Positions 1 to 10,956 of a stretch of 64,000 nucleotides of DNA are shown piece by piece. The stretch spans positions 34,248 through 98,247 of the forward strand of contig CANJBO010000004.1 in the NCBI GenBank assembly GCA_947472995.1. Direction: 5' to 3'. This stretch comes from Chloroflexota bacterium. Its GTDB lineage: Bacteria > Chloroflexota > Dehalococcoidia > UBA2979. The position numbers and the translations under genes are program-made. The notes under the pieces are model-generated. The model was not told the DNA's origin. It saw only the letters and a program-made list of their open reading frames with translations, and searched no databases. How positions within the stretch are numbered: position 1 is the first letter of the stretch; the number at the start of each line of letters is the position of its first letter.

Positions 1-99
1 TCGATGGACGAGACGCCCGCGCCGCCGGCGTTCGAGGCACCCGCGTCCAACGCGCCGGCACGCCCGGAGCAGCGCCACCGCGAGATGCCGCTCAACTAG
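1..99 (+). CDS. 3' end of an unidentified gene (partial)
   Basis: The first 33 codons form an open frame ending in TAG. They encode an Ala/Pro-rich tail that finishes in REMPLN. This is the C-terminal end of a protein whose body lies outside the window. The low-complexity, probably disordered tail does not allow a family call. The open frame and G/C-rich third positions fit coding sequence, but the piece is short. Confidence 0.45.
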   Translation, partial: SMDETPAPPAFEAPASNAPARPEQRHREMPLN

Positions 100-158
100 C
101 GGTGCGTGCAGGGCCGCCCTCGACGGCGCGGAAACGCGGCGGGTAGGCTGGTGACGCG

Positions 159-698
159 ATGAGCATCATCTCGCTGAGGCACCTGGACCACCTGATCCAC
201 CGCGATCCGGAGCGGCGTGCGCTGCGCGCGCTCGCGCGTCGCCTCGACCGGCTGCCGGCACGCCGCAGCCCGGACGCCGCGCTCCAGGTGGTGACCGACC
301 TGTCGAAGGATCTGACGACCGCGCGCTACGCCGCGCTGGCGGTCACCGACCGCCACGACCGCACCGAGGGCTTCTACACCGCCGGCGTCGACCCGAAGAT
401 CATGGCGCGGCTGCGCACGCCTCCGCAGGGCCACGGCCCGCTCGGCTCGCTGCGGTACGACGGCAAGCCCGTGCGCTTCGACGACGTGCGCGACCACGCG
501 AAGGCGTTCGGCTTCCCGCCCTCGCACCCGGAGATGCAGCGCCTGTGCGGTGTGGCGATCTGGGCGCGGGGCGAGGTGCGCGGCGCGCTGTACATCGCGG
601 ACCGCACCGACGGCCGCCCGTTCACTGACGACGACGAGGAGACGCTGATCACGCTGGCGGCGCATGCCTCGCACGTTGTCGAGACTGAGTGGTACTAG
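159..698 (+). CDS. GAF domain protein
   Basis: The 179-residue protein has a basic, helical N-terminus (residues 1-40) followed by one GAF-like sensory domain (about 40-175). The domain shows the typical pattern ARYAALAVTD, then GVAIWARGEVRGALYIADR, then a final helix ITLAAHASHVVE. GAF domains bind small ligands or act as dimerisation modules in signalling. No output domain is attached, so the partner is unknown. There is no clear Shine-Dalgarno. A TAGGCT hexamer ends 9 bases before the ATG, which suggests a leaderless transcript. The assignment to GAF is by pattern. Confidence 0.7.
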   Translation: MSIISLRHLDHLIHRDPERRALRALARRLDRLPARRSPDAALQVVTDLSKDLTTARYAALAVTDRHDRTEGFYTAGVDPKIMARLRTPPQGHGPLGSLRYDGKPVRFDDVRDHAKAFGFPPSHPEMQRLCGVAIWARGEVRGALYIADRTDGRPFTDDDEETLITLAAHASHVVETEWY

Positions 699-723
699 CA
701 GGCCGGTACCCGGCGGGGTGGTA

Positions 724-1041
724 CTAGCGGCCGACCTCGGTGCGCTCGACGCGGCGCACCGGCACCAGCTCGGCCTCTTCGAGGACCTGCTCGATCTGCG
801 CGCGGAGGCCGGGGCCGACGTCGGACGCCTGGCAGCGCGGGCAGTTCGGCACCTCGGGCGCGCCGGTGTCGACCAGGGTCACGAGCACGCCGCCCTCGTC
901 GAGGTGGATGCCGCAGATCGTGTCGACGAGCTTCGTGTAGTAGCGGCGCTCTCCGCGCGGCTCGGCGTCGTGCAGGATCACCCAGTGCCAGTCGTCACCG
1001 AAGTCGTCCAGCGCCTTGCCCACGATCCGCATGTCTGACAT
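724..1041 (-). CDS. Conserved hypothetical protein with a CxxC pair
   Basis: A small soluble protein of about 105 residues. I prefer the ATG at residue 9 of the tracked ORF (MSDMRIVGKAL), because a GAGG sits a short distance upstream and the tracked start is a GTG. It has an N-terminal alpha/beta stretch (DDWHWVILHDAE), a middle segment LVTLVDTGAPEVPNCPRCQA with a CxxC that could bind metal, and a helical C-terminus. I do not recognise the family. It is on the minus strand, between the GAF gene and the DUF192 lipoprotein, and converges with the GAF gene. Confidence 0.6.
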   Translation of the reverse strand: MSDMRIVGKALDDFGDDWHWVILHDAEPRGERRYYTKLVDTICGIHLDEGGVLVTLVDTGAPEVPNCPRCQASDVGPGLRAQIEQVLEEAELVPVRRVERTEVGR

Positions 1042-1080
1042 CTCGTGTGTCCTCGAGGAGTGCACCCGCGTCCGAGGCGA

Positions 1081-1755
1081 TCAGCGCCCGGTCGCGGCCT
1101 TCAGGTCCACGTCGAAGGCGACCTTCGCGCCGATCTTCACGCCGTTCGCAGCGTACCAGCCGATCGGCGCCTCGACGGCGGCGATGTACGTGCCGCTCGG
1201 CTGGTGGATGTCGAGCGTGTCCGCGCGCATCGAGCGGATGTCGAGCACCGTCATCGAGCGATCCACGAACGCGATGTCGAGGTCGATGTGCGTGTTCTTC
1301 ATCCAGAACCCGACGTTCACGCCGTCCGGGAACGAGAACAGCATCCCGCGTCCCTCGAGGCTGCGGCGGCCGGACAGGCCGATGCTGTACTCGCGCTCCG
1401 GCGGCACCTCGATCGGCAGGGTCACGCTCGTCGCGCCGGACGTGTACGTCGCGTGCTTCAGCGACGCGAGCGGCAGCGCCCCCGTCGAGGCGGTCGGCTC
1501 GGCGGCGGGCGGCGCACCGGGCGCGCTCGTCGGCGACGAGGCGGCCGGGGTCGAGGCGCCGGGGGCCGCGGTCGCGGGCAGCGGGGCGTTGACCGTCGGC
1601 GTGGGCGCGGTCAGCACCGGCGTCCCGCTCGGCGTCGACGTGGGGGCGGGCCGGTTCGAGGCGCACCCCGCGACGAGGAGCGCGACGAGCACCGTCGCAG
1701 TCGCCGCGCTCAGCGCGACCAGCCGGGCGGGGGATCGAGGGGGGGAGATGGGCAC
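1081..1755 (-). CDS. DUF192 family lipoprotein
   Basis: A 225-residue exported protein. It starts at a GTG with GAGG just upstream (the track extends it by 26 residues). The N-terminus is a lipoprotein signal: hydrophobic stretch LVALSAATATVLVALLVAGC with a cleavage/lipidation box ending in Cys. A Thr/Pro/Ala linker of about 60 residues follows, typical of surface proteins in this window. The C-terminal 110 residues match DUF192: FSFPDGVNVGFWMKNTHIDLDIAFVD and later EAPIGWYAANGVKIG. The function of DUF192 is poorly defined. Export and lipid anchoring are inferred from the signal. Confidence 0.8.
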   Translation of the reverse strand: MPISPPRSPARLVALSAATATVLVALLVAGCASNRPAPTSTPSGTPVLTAPTPTVNAPLPATAAPGASTPAASSPTSAPGAPPAAEPTASTGALPLASLKHATYTSGATSVTLPIEVPPEREYSIGLSGRRSLEGRGMLFSFPDGVNVGFWMKNTHIDLDIAFVDRSMTVLDIRSMRADTLDIHQPSGTYIAAVEAPIGWYAANGVKIGAKVAFDVDLKAATGR

Positions 1756-1857
1756 GTCCTCATCATGGCAGCGCGTCCGCGCCCCGGCAACGAACGCCGA
1801 GCGCGCCGTCATCACGCGGCGGGACGTTGACAACGACCCGCGCGGCAGGGGAGCCTC

Positions 1858-2619
1858 GTGCCGATGACCACCACACCACCCGGCTCACCCGTCCTCGACC
1901 TCGCGATCCGGCTGTGGCCGTCCGTGCGCGACCGCGGCGCGGTCGACGACCCGAACGACCTCGACACGCTGCTCGCCGCGCAGGGCCAGCCGGGCGCGCC
2001 GGGCGTCGAGGGCGGCGTGCGCCGCACGTTCGCGTGCTTCGCCCCGGACGAGGAGGCGACTTTCGTCCTGCCGACCGGCGAGCGCCCGCGCGACGACGCG
2101 GACGCGCGGCTCATCGCGCACATCCTCGTCACGCGCACGCTGCTCGGCGCGGGGCTGTCGGTGGACCGGCGCGTGCAGGGCGCGGTGGGCGACGCGTACG
2201 CGATGACGTGGGCCGTCCGAGGCGCCTACGACGCCTCGCCGCTCGCGCTCGGCACCTCGCTCTGGCTCGCCGCGGTCGACCCGCAGCAGGGCTCCGACCA
2301 CCCGCTGCCGATCGACTGGAGCGCGCCGTACTACGACGACGCCGAGCGCTGGGACCTCGACTACCGCCTGTTCTCGCACTACGACATCCGCGAGCGGATG
2401 CTCGACTGGATCTCCTTCGCCAGCGTTGCGCCCTCGAGGCATCCCGGCTGCTCCGTGTGGACGCTGGTCGAGCCGCTGATGCGCATCAGCGACGGCCGCG
2501 CGCAGATGGCGCTCGCACTCTTCGGCGACGCCTCAGACGAGTCCGAGGAGGCGATCCCGGCCGCCGCCATGCTCGACCGAGCGCGCATCGCCGCGCTGCT
2601 GCGCGCCTACGTGGCGTAG
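1858..2619 (+). CDS. Conserved hypothetical protein
   Basis: The 253-residue soluble protein starts at GTG (GTG-CCG-ATG), preceded by AGGGGAGC, which supports this start or the ATG two codons on. The sequence is acidic and rich in Trp, Tyr and Asp (for example WSAPYYDDAERWDLDYRLFSHYD), with no signal peptide and no membrane segment. I do not recognise the family. It is followed after 9 bases by the DJ-1/PfpI-like gene and is probably cotranscribed with it. Confidence 0.65.
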   Translation: MPMTTTPPGSPVLDLAIRLWPSVRDRGAVDDPNDLDTLLAAQGQPGAPGVEGGVRRTFACFAPDEEATFVLPTGERPRDDADARLIAHILVTRTLLGAGLSVDRRVQGAVGDAYAMTWAVRGAYDASPLALGTSLWLAAVDPQQGSDHPLPIDWSAPYYDDAERWDLDYRLFSHYDIRERMLDWISFASVAPSRHPGCSVWTLVEPLMRISDGRAQMALALFGDASDESEEAIPAAAMLDRARIAALLRAYVA

Positions 2620-2628
2620 GGAGACACG

Positions 2629-3260
2629 ATGACTGCCGAGCGAGCCGAGCCGCGCAGCGTGGGCGTGTTCCTGTTCGACGAGTTCGAGCGCTCGACGTCT
2701 TCGGGCCGGTGCAGATGCTCGGCGCGCTGCGCGATCGGTTCCGCATCGTCATGCTCGGCCCGGAGGCGGACCAGCCGGTGGCGAGCAGCCTTGGTCAGCG
2801 CGTGCTGGCGGATCGCGCGTGGGACGACCCCACGCTGCTCGACATCGTCATGGTGCCGGGCGGGCGCGGGACGCGCGTCGAGGTCACCAACCAGCGGCTG
2901 CTGGACGCCGTGACGCGTCATGCGGAGTCGGCGGAGCTCGTGACGTCCGTGTGCACCGGAGCAGCGATCCTCGCGCGGGCCGGGCTGCTCGACGGCCGGC
3001 GGGCGACGTCCAACAAGCGCGCCTTCGCATGGGTGACGTCACAGGGCCCGAACGTGGAGTGGATCGCCGAGGCGCGCTGGGTCGAGGACGGCAACCGCAT
3101 CACCTCCGGCGGCGTCGCCGCCGGCACCGACATGGCGGTCTACCTGATCGCCCTGCTGCACGATGCCGCGCTGGCCGAGGAGCTCGCCTCGAACCTCGAG
3201 TACCGGTGGAACGCCTCGCCGCTGGACGATCCGTTCGCGGCGTATCAGGGGCTCGTCTAG
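2629..3260 (+). pseudogene. DJ-1/PfpI (GATase1-like) protein, frameshifted
   Basis: The ATG at 2629 (SD GGGAG) begins MTAERAEPRSVGVFLFDEFE. The family continuation LDVFGPVQMLGALRDRFRIV lies in another frame, entered at about 2689-2690. Restoring one base there (GAG-GCG-CTC-GAC for GAG-CG-CTC-GAC) gives an uninterrupted DJ-1/PfpI domain of about 210 residues. That domain has the nucleophile elbow ELVTSVCTGAAILARAGLL and the later segment RRATSNKRAF. The family includes cysteine-dependent amidases, isonitrile hydratases and AraC-type regulator domains. A single missing base means either a recent lesion or an assembly error. Downstream of the shift the frame is intact to the TAG. Confidence 0.75.
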
Positions 3261-3301
3261 TCCTCGACCGTCGATGCCCGGACACAGCGCCCGGACACAC
3301 A

Positions 3302-3330
3302 ACGAGGCCCGGCGGTGAGCCGGGCCTCGT
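3302..3330. terminator. Intrinsic terminator hairpin
   Basis: ACGAGGCCCGGC and GCCGGGCCTCGT form a perfect 12-bp stem around the loop GGTGA. It sits between the convergent DJ-1-like gene and the HAD gene, so it can serve both directions. The T-tract is weak on both sides. Confidence 0.75.
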
Positions 3331-3365
3331 GCGTGTCTGTGATGCACGGTGCGTGGGCGGCGCGA

Positions 3366-3815
3366 CTAGCGCGGGATGACCTTGTCGGGGTCGTGGTCGA
3401 GGAGCGCGAACGCCTTGATGCGCTCCAGCACGGTCAGCAGCTCGGTGTCATCCGGGCCGGCCTCGTCGGGGATGTGGTAGCCGCCGAAGGCGTCCACGAC
3501 GGCCTTGTGGTCGTCGATCACGAAGTCCGGGATCATCGGCACGCCGAGGCCCTCGAGCTTCGCGTGGTGCTCCTCCAGGGGCTTCACGTAGTAGTTCGTG
3601 ATCAGGTCGTGGAGGTTGTGGCGCTTCATGTCCCACTCGCGGATGCCGACACCAGACCAGATGTAAATCTCGTGCCCGGCTTCCTTGAGCGCCTCGAACA
3701 CGTCGCGCACGTGGTTGCGGAGCGATCCGTTCCACATGATCAGCGTGTTGTCGACGTCGAAGAACACGTTCAGCTGGCGCGGCTTGCGCTCGGTGCTGAC
3801 TTCAGTCTCGGTCAT
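3366..3815 (-). CDS. HAD superfamily hydrolase (small, cap-less)
   Basis: A 149-residue HAD-fold protein. Motif I is FFDVDNTLI (catalytic Asp nucleophile and second Asp) near residue 20. Motif II is a Ser in YIWSGVG. A late acidic motif PDFVIDDHK follows. The length and lack of a cap insert indicate a small phosphatase of unknown substrate. It ends near the hairpin at 3302-3330 and starts after a 167-bp gap from the aminopeptidase gene on the same strand. Confidence 0.8.
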   Translation of the reverse strand: MTETEVSTERKPRQLNVFFDVDNTLIMWNGSLRNHVRDVFEALKEAGHEIYIWSGVGIREWDMKRHNLHDLITNYYVKPLEEHHAKLEGLGVPMIPDFVIDDHKAVVDAFGGYHIPDEAGPDDTELLTVLERIKAFALLDHDPDKVIPR

Positions 3816-3982
3816 TGGTGCCTCCGAGGGCGGTGCAGCCGGCGAGGATGGCGGCTGCGTGGCAGGATTCGTGGATCCCCGATGCCCGGGTGACCCCGCT
3901 CCTGCCTCTATCGTACTGCTTCAGGGCGACACATTACACACGGATTCCTCCGCAGTCACGCGCCGCCGCGAGGCGTGGCGGC

Positions 3983-6631
<2,649 letters not shown>

Positions 6632-6655
6632 CTCGATCCCCCGTCCGCCGTCCGC

Positions 6656-7168
6656 CTAGGGCAACGAGTCTACGTAATCGAGGACGAATTGGAGCGCGGC
6701 GTCCGCGGCCTGCCGCTTGTTCTCCTGGCGCGTGCCGGTGAACTGGTGGCGCAGCGCGCGCTCGTAGCCCTCGGCGGCGAGCGCCACGAAGTACATGCCG
6801 GCGGGGCGCAGCGGGTTACCGACGTCGCTGGCGACGCCCGTCTCCGCGATGGCGAGGTCGCTGCGCATCGCCTCGCGCACCCCGCGCGCCAGTGCGAGGA
6901 CGGCCGGCTCGCTCACCGAGCCCTCCGCGAGGAGCATCTCACCGTCCACGCCCAGCAGATCGACCTTCGGCTCCCGCGCGTAGGGGGCGATGCCGCCCAC
7001 GAACACGCGCGAGGCGCCCGGCACGTCGGTCACGAGGTGCCCGATCAGCCCGCCCACGCTGGCCTCGGCGGTCGCGAGGGTGAGGCCGCGCGCGGCAAGC
7101 GCCTCGACGACGCGGGCGGCGAGTTCGCTCGACGGGCCGGGTCGGCCGGGAGGGTCGGGGTCAGGCAC
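6656..7168 (-). CDS. pncC: CinA C-terminal domain protein (nicotinamide-nucleotide amidase family)
   Basis: The domain alone is about 170 residues. I set the start at a GTG preceded by AGGAG (six bases), well inside the tracked ORF, whose first 100 residues are low-complexity shadow. The diagnostic stretch is LATAEASVGGLIGHLVTDVP, followed by GVASDVGNPLRPAGMYFVAL. The family deamidates NMN to NaMN in pyridine nucleotide recycling. The usual TAESCTGG signature reads TAEASVGG here, so the conserved Cys is replaced, and activity should not be assumed. It lies 24 bases upstream of pepN on the same strand and is divergent from the aminotransferase gene at 7263. Confidence 0.75.
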   Translation of the reverse strand: MPDPDPPGRPGPSSELAARVVEALAARGLTLATAEASVGGLIGHLVTDVPGASRVFVGGIAPYAREPKVDLLGVDGEMLLAEGSVSEPAVLALARGVREAMRSDLAIAETGVASDVGNPLRPAGMYFVALAAEGYERALRHQFTGTRQENKRQAADAALQFVLDYVDSLP

Positions 7169-7224
7169 GAGGGCTCCTGCGGGTGCGCGGGCACGGGAGG
7201 TGAGTATCGCGGTGCGGACGTGGC

Positions 7225-7253
7225 TTGTCCTGCGCGGGCGGCGCTCGTAGGCT
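7225..7253 (+). promoter_or_regulatory. Promoter of the first PLP aminotransferase gene (leaderless)
   Basis: TTGTCC (7225-7230), a 17-base spacer, then TAGGCT (7248-7253). The ATG follows only 9 bases later, so transcription should begin at or within a base or two of the start codon. No Shine-Dalgarno precedes this ATG. Confidence 0.6.
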
Positions 7254-7262
7254 GGCGGGACG

Positions 7263-8492
7263 ATGAGCGACACCGGCGGCGGCTTTACCGACGAGGCGAT
7301 CGAGGCGCTGCTGGCGCCTGCGATCCGCCGCCTGCCGCCCCCCACCTCGCTCTCCCCGCTGCCGTACGACCTGAACGCCGGCGTCCCCGACCGCGACACG
7401 CTGCCGTGGGAGATCCTGGCCGACGCCGCGCGCGATGCCCTCGCCGAGGATCCCGGCGGCGCCCTCACCTACGGCGGGACGATGGGCTACGAGCCGCTGC
7501 GCGCGTGGATCGCCGCGCGGCAGTCCGCCGAGACCGGCCTCGACGTCACGTCCGCGCACGTCACGCTGACCGCGGGGAGCGCGCAGGGGATCGACAACAT
7601 CGCGGCGGCGTTCATCGCGCCGGGCGATGTCGTCGTCACGGGTGCGCCCACGTACCCCGGCGCGATCCGCACGTTCCGGGCGCGTGGCGCCGTGGTCATC
7701 GACGTGCCGCAGGACGACGACGGGATGATCATGCCGGCGCTGGAGCGCGTGCTGGAGACGCGCCGCATGACCGGCCAGCAGGCCAAGCTCATCTACGTCA
7801 CCGCGAACTACGACAACCCCTCCGGCAGCACGCTGCCGCTCGAGCGGCGCGAGGCGCTGGTCCGCATCGCGCGCGCCCACGGCGTGCTGATCCTCGAGGA
7901 CGACGCGTACACCGGCATCGACCTCGACGGCCCGCCGCCGCGATCGCTGTTCTCGATCGCCGGGGGCAACGGCATCCTGCGCTGCGGCACGTTCTCCAAG
8001 ACGATCGCGACGGGCCTGCGCGTCGGCTGGACCGTCGCCGACCCCGCGATCACGAGGCGCCTCGCGTTCGCGCGCTTCGACAACGGTGCGTCGCCGTTCC
8101 TGCACCGGATGGTGCTGAAGTACCTCGAGTCCGGCGCGTTCGACCCGCACGTGCAGATGCTGTGCGACCTCTATCGCGAGCGACGCGATGTCTGCGCGCA
8201 GGCGCTGATGGACTTCGCCGAGCCGTACGTCACGTTCCGCCGTCCCGCCGGCGGGTTCTTCTTCTGGCTGCACCTCCGGCCCGGCCTGACCGGCCAGGCG
8301 GTGTTCGAGGCGGCCGCGCGGCATGGCGTCGCGGTCACCCCCGGCACCGGCTACTACGCGAACGGGGGCGGCGAGGATCGTGTACGCCTCGTGTTCTCCG
8401 CGTTGCCGCCGGAGGAGCTGCGGATGGCCATCGCGGCGTTCGCGGAGGGGCTGGCGGAGGCCGCCTCGGCGGTGGGCGCGTCCGCGCGGTAG
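7263..8492 (+). CDS. PLP-dependent aminotransferase, class I/II (LysN/MocR-catalytic-like)
   Basis: A 409-residue fold-type I aminotransferase. Recognisable parts are the substrate loop LNAGVPDRDTLPWE, GYEPLRAWIAAR, the Asn/Asp cofactor contacts NYDNPSGSTLPLERRE and EDDAYTGID, and the PLP-binding lysine in FSKTIATGLRVGW. This subgroup includes 2-aminoadipate and aromatic aminotransferases and the catalytic half of MocR regulators. No winged-helix domain is present, so it is an enzyme rather than a MocR regulator. The substrate cannot be read from the sequence. A paralogue follows at 8618. Confidence 0.85.
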   Translation: MSDTGGGFTDEAIEALLAPAIRRLPPPTSLSPLPYDLNAGVPDRDTLPWEILADAARDALAEDPGGALTYGGTMGYEPLRAWIAARQSAETGLDVTSAHVTLTAGSAQGIDNIAAAFIAPGDVVVTGAPTYPGAIRTFRARGAVVIDVPQDDDGMIMPALERVLETRRMTGQQAKLIYVTANYDNPSGSTLPLERREALVRIARAHGVLILEDDAYTGIDLDGPPPRSLFSIAGGNGILRCGTFSKTIATGLRVGWTVADPAITRRLAFARFDNGASPFLHRMVLKYLESGAFDPHVQMLCDLYRERRDVCAQALMDFAEPYVTFRRPAGGFFFWLHLRPGLTGQAVFEAAARHGVAVTPGTGYYANGGGEDRVRLVFSALPPEELRMAIAAFAEGLAEAASAVGASAR

Positions 8493-8513
8493 GAATATCC
8501 ACGCACAAACGTG

Positions 8514-8542
8514 TTGCCGAGCGATTTCACAGAACATAGGAT
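8514..8542 (+). promoter_or_regulatory. Promoter of the second PLP aminotransferase gene
   Basis: TTGCCG (8514-8519), a 17-base spacer, and TAGGAT (8537-8542) lie in a short AT-richer gap after the first aminotransferase. The predicted transcript has a leader of about 70 bases before the GTG at 8618. Confidence 0.6.
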
Positions 8543-8617
8543 GGGCGGATTCCCACGGGATGACCCGCGCGGCGATCCCATCTAGGGACGGGCCGGCGGG
8601 AGTCAGGGGCGGACAAC

Positions 8618-9907
8618 GTGACGGTGGATTCGACCCGTTCGCTCGCCGACGAGGCCGCCCGGCAGTGGGCGGAGCGTGAACTCGACGACATGACGAGCGC
8701 GGCTGCGAAGTACCTCACCACGGGCTCCGCGACCGACTGGGGCATGGCGACTACCATCGAATCGGTCGTCCCGCCGATCACCCTGGGCAGCGGCATCCCC
8801 GACCCCACGACGCTCCCGCGACAGGCGCTGGCCGAGGCGATGGCGCGCGCCGTGGACACGGACGCCCTCGACGACAGTCCGCTGCGCTACGGAGGGCCCG
8901 AGGGCTACGAGCCGCTGCGCGACATCATCGCCCAGCGCTATACACGCGACCGCGGCTTCGCCGTCGGCCCCGAGTACTTCCTCCTCACCAACGGCTCCGC
9001 GGGGGCCATCGATCAGATCTGCGCCGCGTTCGTCACCCCGGGCGACGTGATCATCACCGAGGCGCCCACCTTCTCCGGCACCCTGCGCACCTTTCGCGGC
9101 CACTCCGCCGAGATCGTCCCGATCGACATGGACGAGCACGGCATGGTCGTCGAGGACCTCGAACCGCTGATCGAGCAGCTCACGGCGCAGGGCAAGCGCG
9201 TGAAGCTCATCTACACGATCAGCAACTTCCACAACCCGATGGGCGTCACGCTCTCCCAGCCGCGCCGCGAGGAACTGATCCGCGTCGCCGCGCGCCACGG
9301 CGCGTTCGTCCTCGACGACGACGCGTACGGCGACCTGTACTTCCCCGGCTGGGACCGCCCCCCGGCACTGTCCGCGCTGTCCGAGTGCAACGGCGTGATC
9401 ACCGTCGGCACGTTCTCCAAGATCATCGCGACCGGCCTGCGCGTCGGCTGGATCCACGCGACGCCCGAGGTCCTCGATCGCGTCACGCGCGTCCGCTTCG
9501 AGATGGGCAACAGCCCGCTGCTCCAGAAGATGCTCTACGAGTTCGCGAAGGACGGGCAGCTGGACCGGCACATTGAGTCGATGCGGAAGCTGTACCTGCG
9601 CAAGCTGGACGCGCTCTGCGACTCGCTGCGCGAGCACTGCGAGCCGTACGTGAAGTTCCGCCGCCCGTACGGCGGGTTCTTCCTCTGGGTCGACCTGCTG
9701 GGCGGCCTCGACGGGCGCGAGGTGCAGCAGGCGGCCATCGCCGAGGGGCTGATCGCCGCTGCGGGCTACGGCTTCTTCCCGGACCGCGTCGACCGCGGCG
9801 ACCACATGCGGCTGTCGTTCTCGTGGGTGTCGGAGGAGGAGCTCGTCGAATCGGCGAAGCGCCTCGCGACCGCGTGCGAGAAGCTCTCGGCGCGCACGAC
9901 GGGCTAG
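8618..9907 (+). CDS. PLP-dependent aminotransferase, class I/II (paralogue)
   Basis: A 429-residue protein related to its neighbour at 7263: LGSGIPDPTTLPRQ, GYEPLRDIIAQRY, SNFHNPMGVTLSQPRRE, LDDDAYGDLYFPG and the lysine motif GTFSKIIATGLRVGW. It has about 35 extra N-terminal residues. The start is GTG, weakly supported by an upstream AGGGGCGG. It probably transaminates an amino acid or 2-oxo acid in the cytoplasm. The tandem arrangement implies duplication followed by divergence, with each copy having its own promoter. Confidence 0.85.
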   Translation: MTVDSTRSLADEAARQWAERELDDMTSAAAKYLTTGSATDWGMATTIESVVPPITLGSGIPDPTTLPRQALAEAMARAVDTDALDDSPLRYGGPEGYEPLRDIIAQRYTRDRGFAVGPEYFLLTNGSAGAIDQICAAFVTPGDVIITEAPTFSGTLRTFRGHSAEIVPIDMDEHGMVVEDLEPLIEQLTAQGKRVKLIYTISNFHNPMGVTLSQPRREELIRVAARHGAFVLDDDAYGDLYFPGWDRPPALSALSECNGVITVGTFSKIIATGLRVGWIHATPEVLDRVTRVRFEMGNSPLLQKMLYEFAKDGQLDRHIESMRKLYLRKLDALCDSLREHCEPYVKFRRPYGGFFLWVDLLGGLDGREVQQAAIAEGLIAAAGYGFFPDRVDRGDHMRLSFSWVSEEELVESAKRLATACEKLSARTTG

Positions 9908-9933
9908 TGGCCCGCGCCGTCGCTTCTCCCGCC

Positions 9934-9962
9934 ATCACATTCGATGTAGCACGACGTACAAT
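9934..9962 (+). promoter_or_regulatory. Possible promoter upstream of the small protein gene at 10025
   Basis: ATCACA (9934-9939), a 17-base spacer and TACAAT (9957-9962) lie in the only AT-richer part of the gap. The -10 element is good. The -35 matches the consensus at four of six positions. Confidence 0.45.
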
Positions 9963-10024
9963 CCTCCCGCTCGGCGAGGCGCGCGGCAGCGCGACCGGTG
10001 CCCGGCGAGGGCTGGAGGTGCGTC

Positions 10025-10315
10025 GTGCCTGAACGTCGGATCCCGCGCGCGTTCAATCTCCCGTGGGGCAGCGGCCTCGTCCTCGAGGAAGCGGCGATCG
10101 AGGGCGGCTTGCACGCGCCCTCGATCCAGCTGCTGCGCTACGAGCTCGGCCAGAACAAGGGGCAGACGGCGGTGCGCTTCGCCGCGTACGGGGTGGAGGG
10201 CACGCTGGAGCAGCGGCCCCTGATCGTGAACGAGCGGGAGATCGCCAGCCTCCGCGCGGAGATATCGCGCTCGCCGCGCCTGAAGGCGCTGCTCAAGCGC
10301 CTCGTCGAGGACTAG
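10025..10315 (+). CDS. Small conserved hypothetical protein
   Basis: A 96-residue soluble protein. The GTG at 10025 has a GGAGG six bases upstream and is preferred over the tracked start nine codons earlier. The sequence begins VPERRIPRAFNLPWGSGLVLEE. It has a probable beta-rich middle (SIQLLRYELGQNKGQTAVRFAAYG) and a basic helical C-terminus (LRAEISRSPRLKALLKRLVED). I do not recognise the family. It stands alone, with its own probable promoter. Confidence 0.65.
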   Translation: MPERRIPRAFNLPWGSGLVLEEAAIEGGLHAPSIQLLRYELGQNKGQTAVRFAAYGVEGTLEQRPLIVNEREIASLRAEISRSPRLKALLKRLVED

Positions 10316-10397
10316 CCGCGCTGCGGGGCGACCGAGGTGACGCGCCGCCGTATCGCGCGAGCCCGTCGCGCCTCTATGCTGCCCGGCGGGGGCACAC

Positions 10398-10868
10398 ATG
10401 ACCGAAATCGAAGACATCCAGCGCGAACTCGCCGATGCACGCGCCGATCTGCTCGACGCGCTCGCGGGCGTGTCGCAGGCCGAGATCGACCGGCGCCCGG
10501 CGGGCGAGATCACCGACGACGAGCAGCGCTGGCCCATCGTCGAGGTGCTCTGGCACATCGGTGTGACCGAGGATCGCTTCCGGCGCACCATCGACCAGGC
10601 GATGGACGAGCGCGAGGTGACCACCGACGCGCCGCGTACGCGCCCGCCGCACATGACGACGCCGCCCTTGCTCCTCGAATGGCTCGACCAGACCCGGCGA
10701 CCGACCGAGGCGCTGCTGCGCCGCATGACCGCGACCGACCTGGCGATCGAGATCCCGCGCCCGGACGGCAGCACGCGCACCCCGGCGCGCTTCCTCGCGA
10801 TCCTGGCCGGTCACGATCGCCAGCACGCGCAGCAGGTGCGCGACCTCCGCGCCCTTGTCGATGCGTGA
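10398..10868 (+). CDS. DinB-fold (DinB_2) putative metal-dependent protein
   Basis: A 156-residue four-helix-bundle protein of the DinB/YfiT superfamily. It is unrelated to DNA polymerase IV despite the name. It shows the spaced histidines of the family, VEVLWHIGVTEDRF near residue 50 and ILAGHDRQHAQQVRDLR near the C-terminus, which usually bind a divalent metal. Members include thiol transferases and uncharacterised stress proteins. The substrate is unknown. A second DinB-fold gene lies at 33765. Confidence 0.8.
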   Translation: MTEIEDIQRELADARADLLDALAGVSQAEIDRRPAGEITDDEQRWPIVEVLWHIGVTEDRFRRTIDQAMDEREVTTDAPRTRPPHMTTPPLLLEWLDQTRRPTEALLRRMTATDLAIEIPRPDGSTRTPARFLAILAGHDRQHAQQVRDLRALVDA

Positions 10869-10956
10869 TGTAATGATCGAGTGACCGGGACGGTCGGTGG
10901 ACGCCGCGTCACGAGGCAACTCGGAGGCCGTGCGCCTCGTACCGTCAGGTAGCCCC

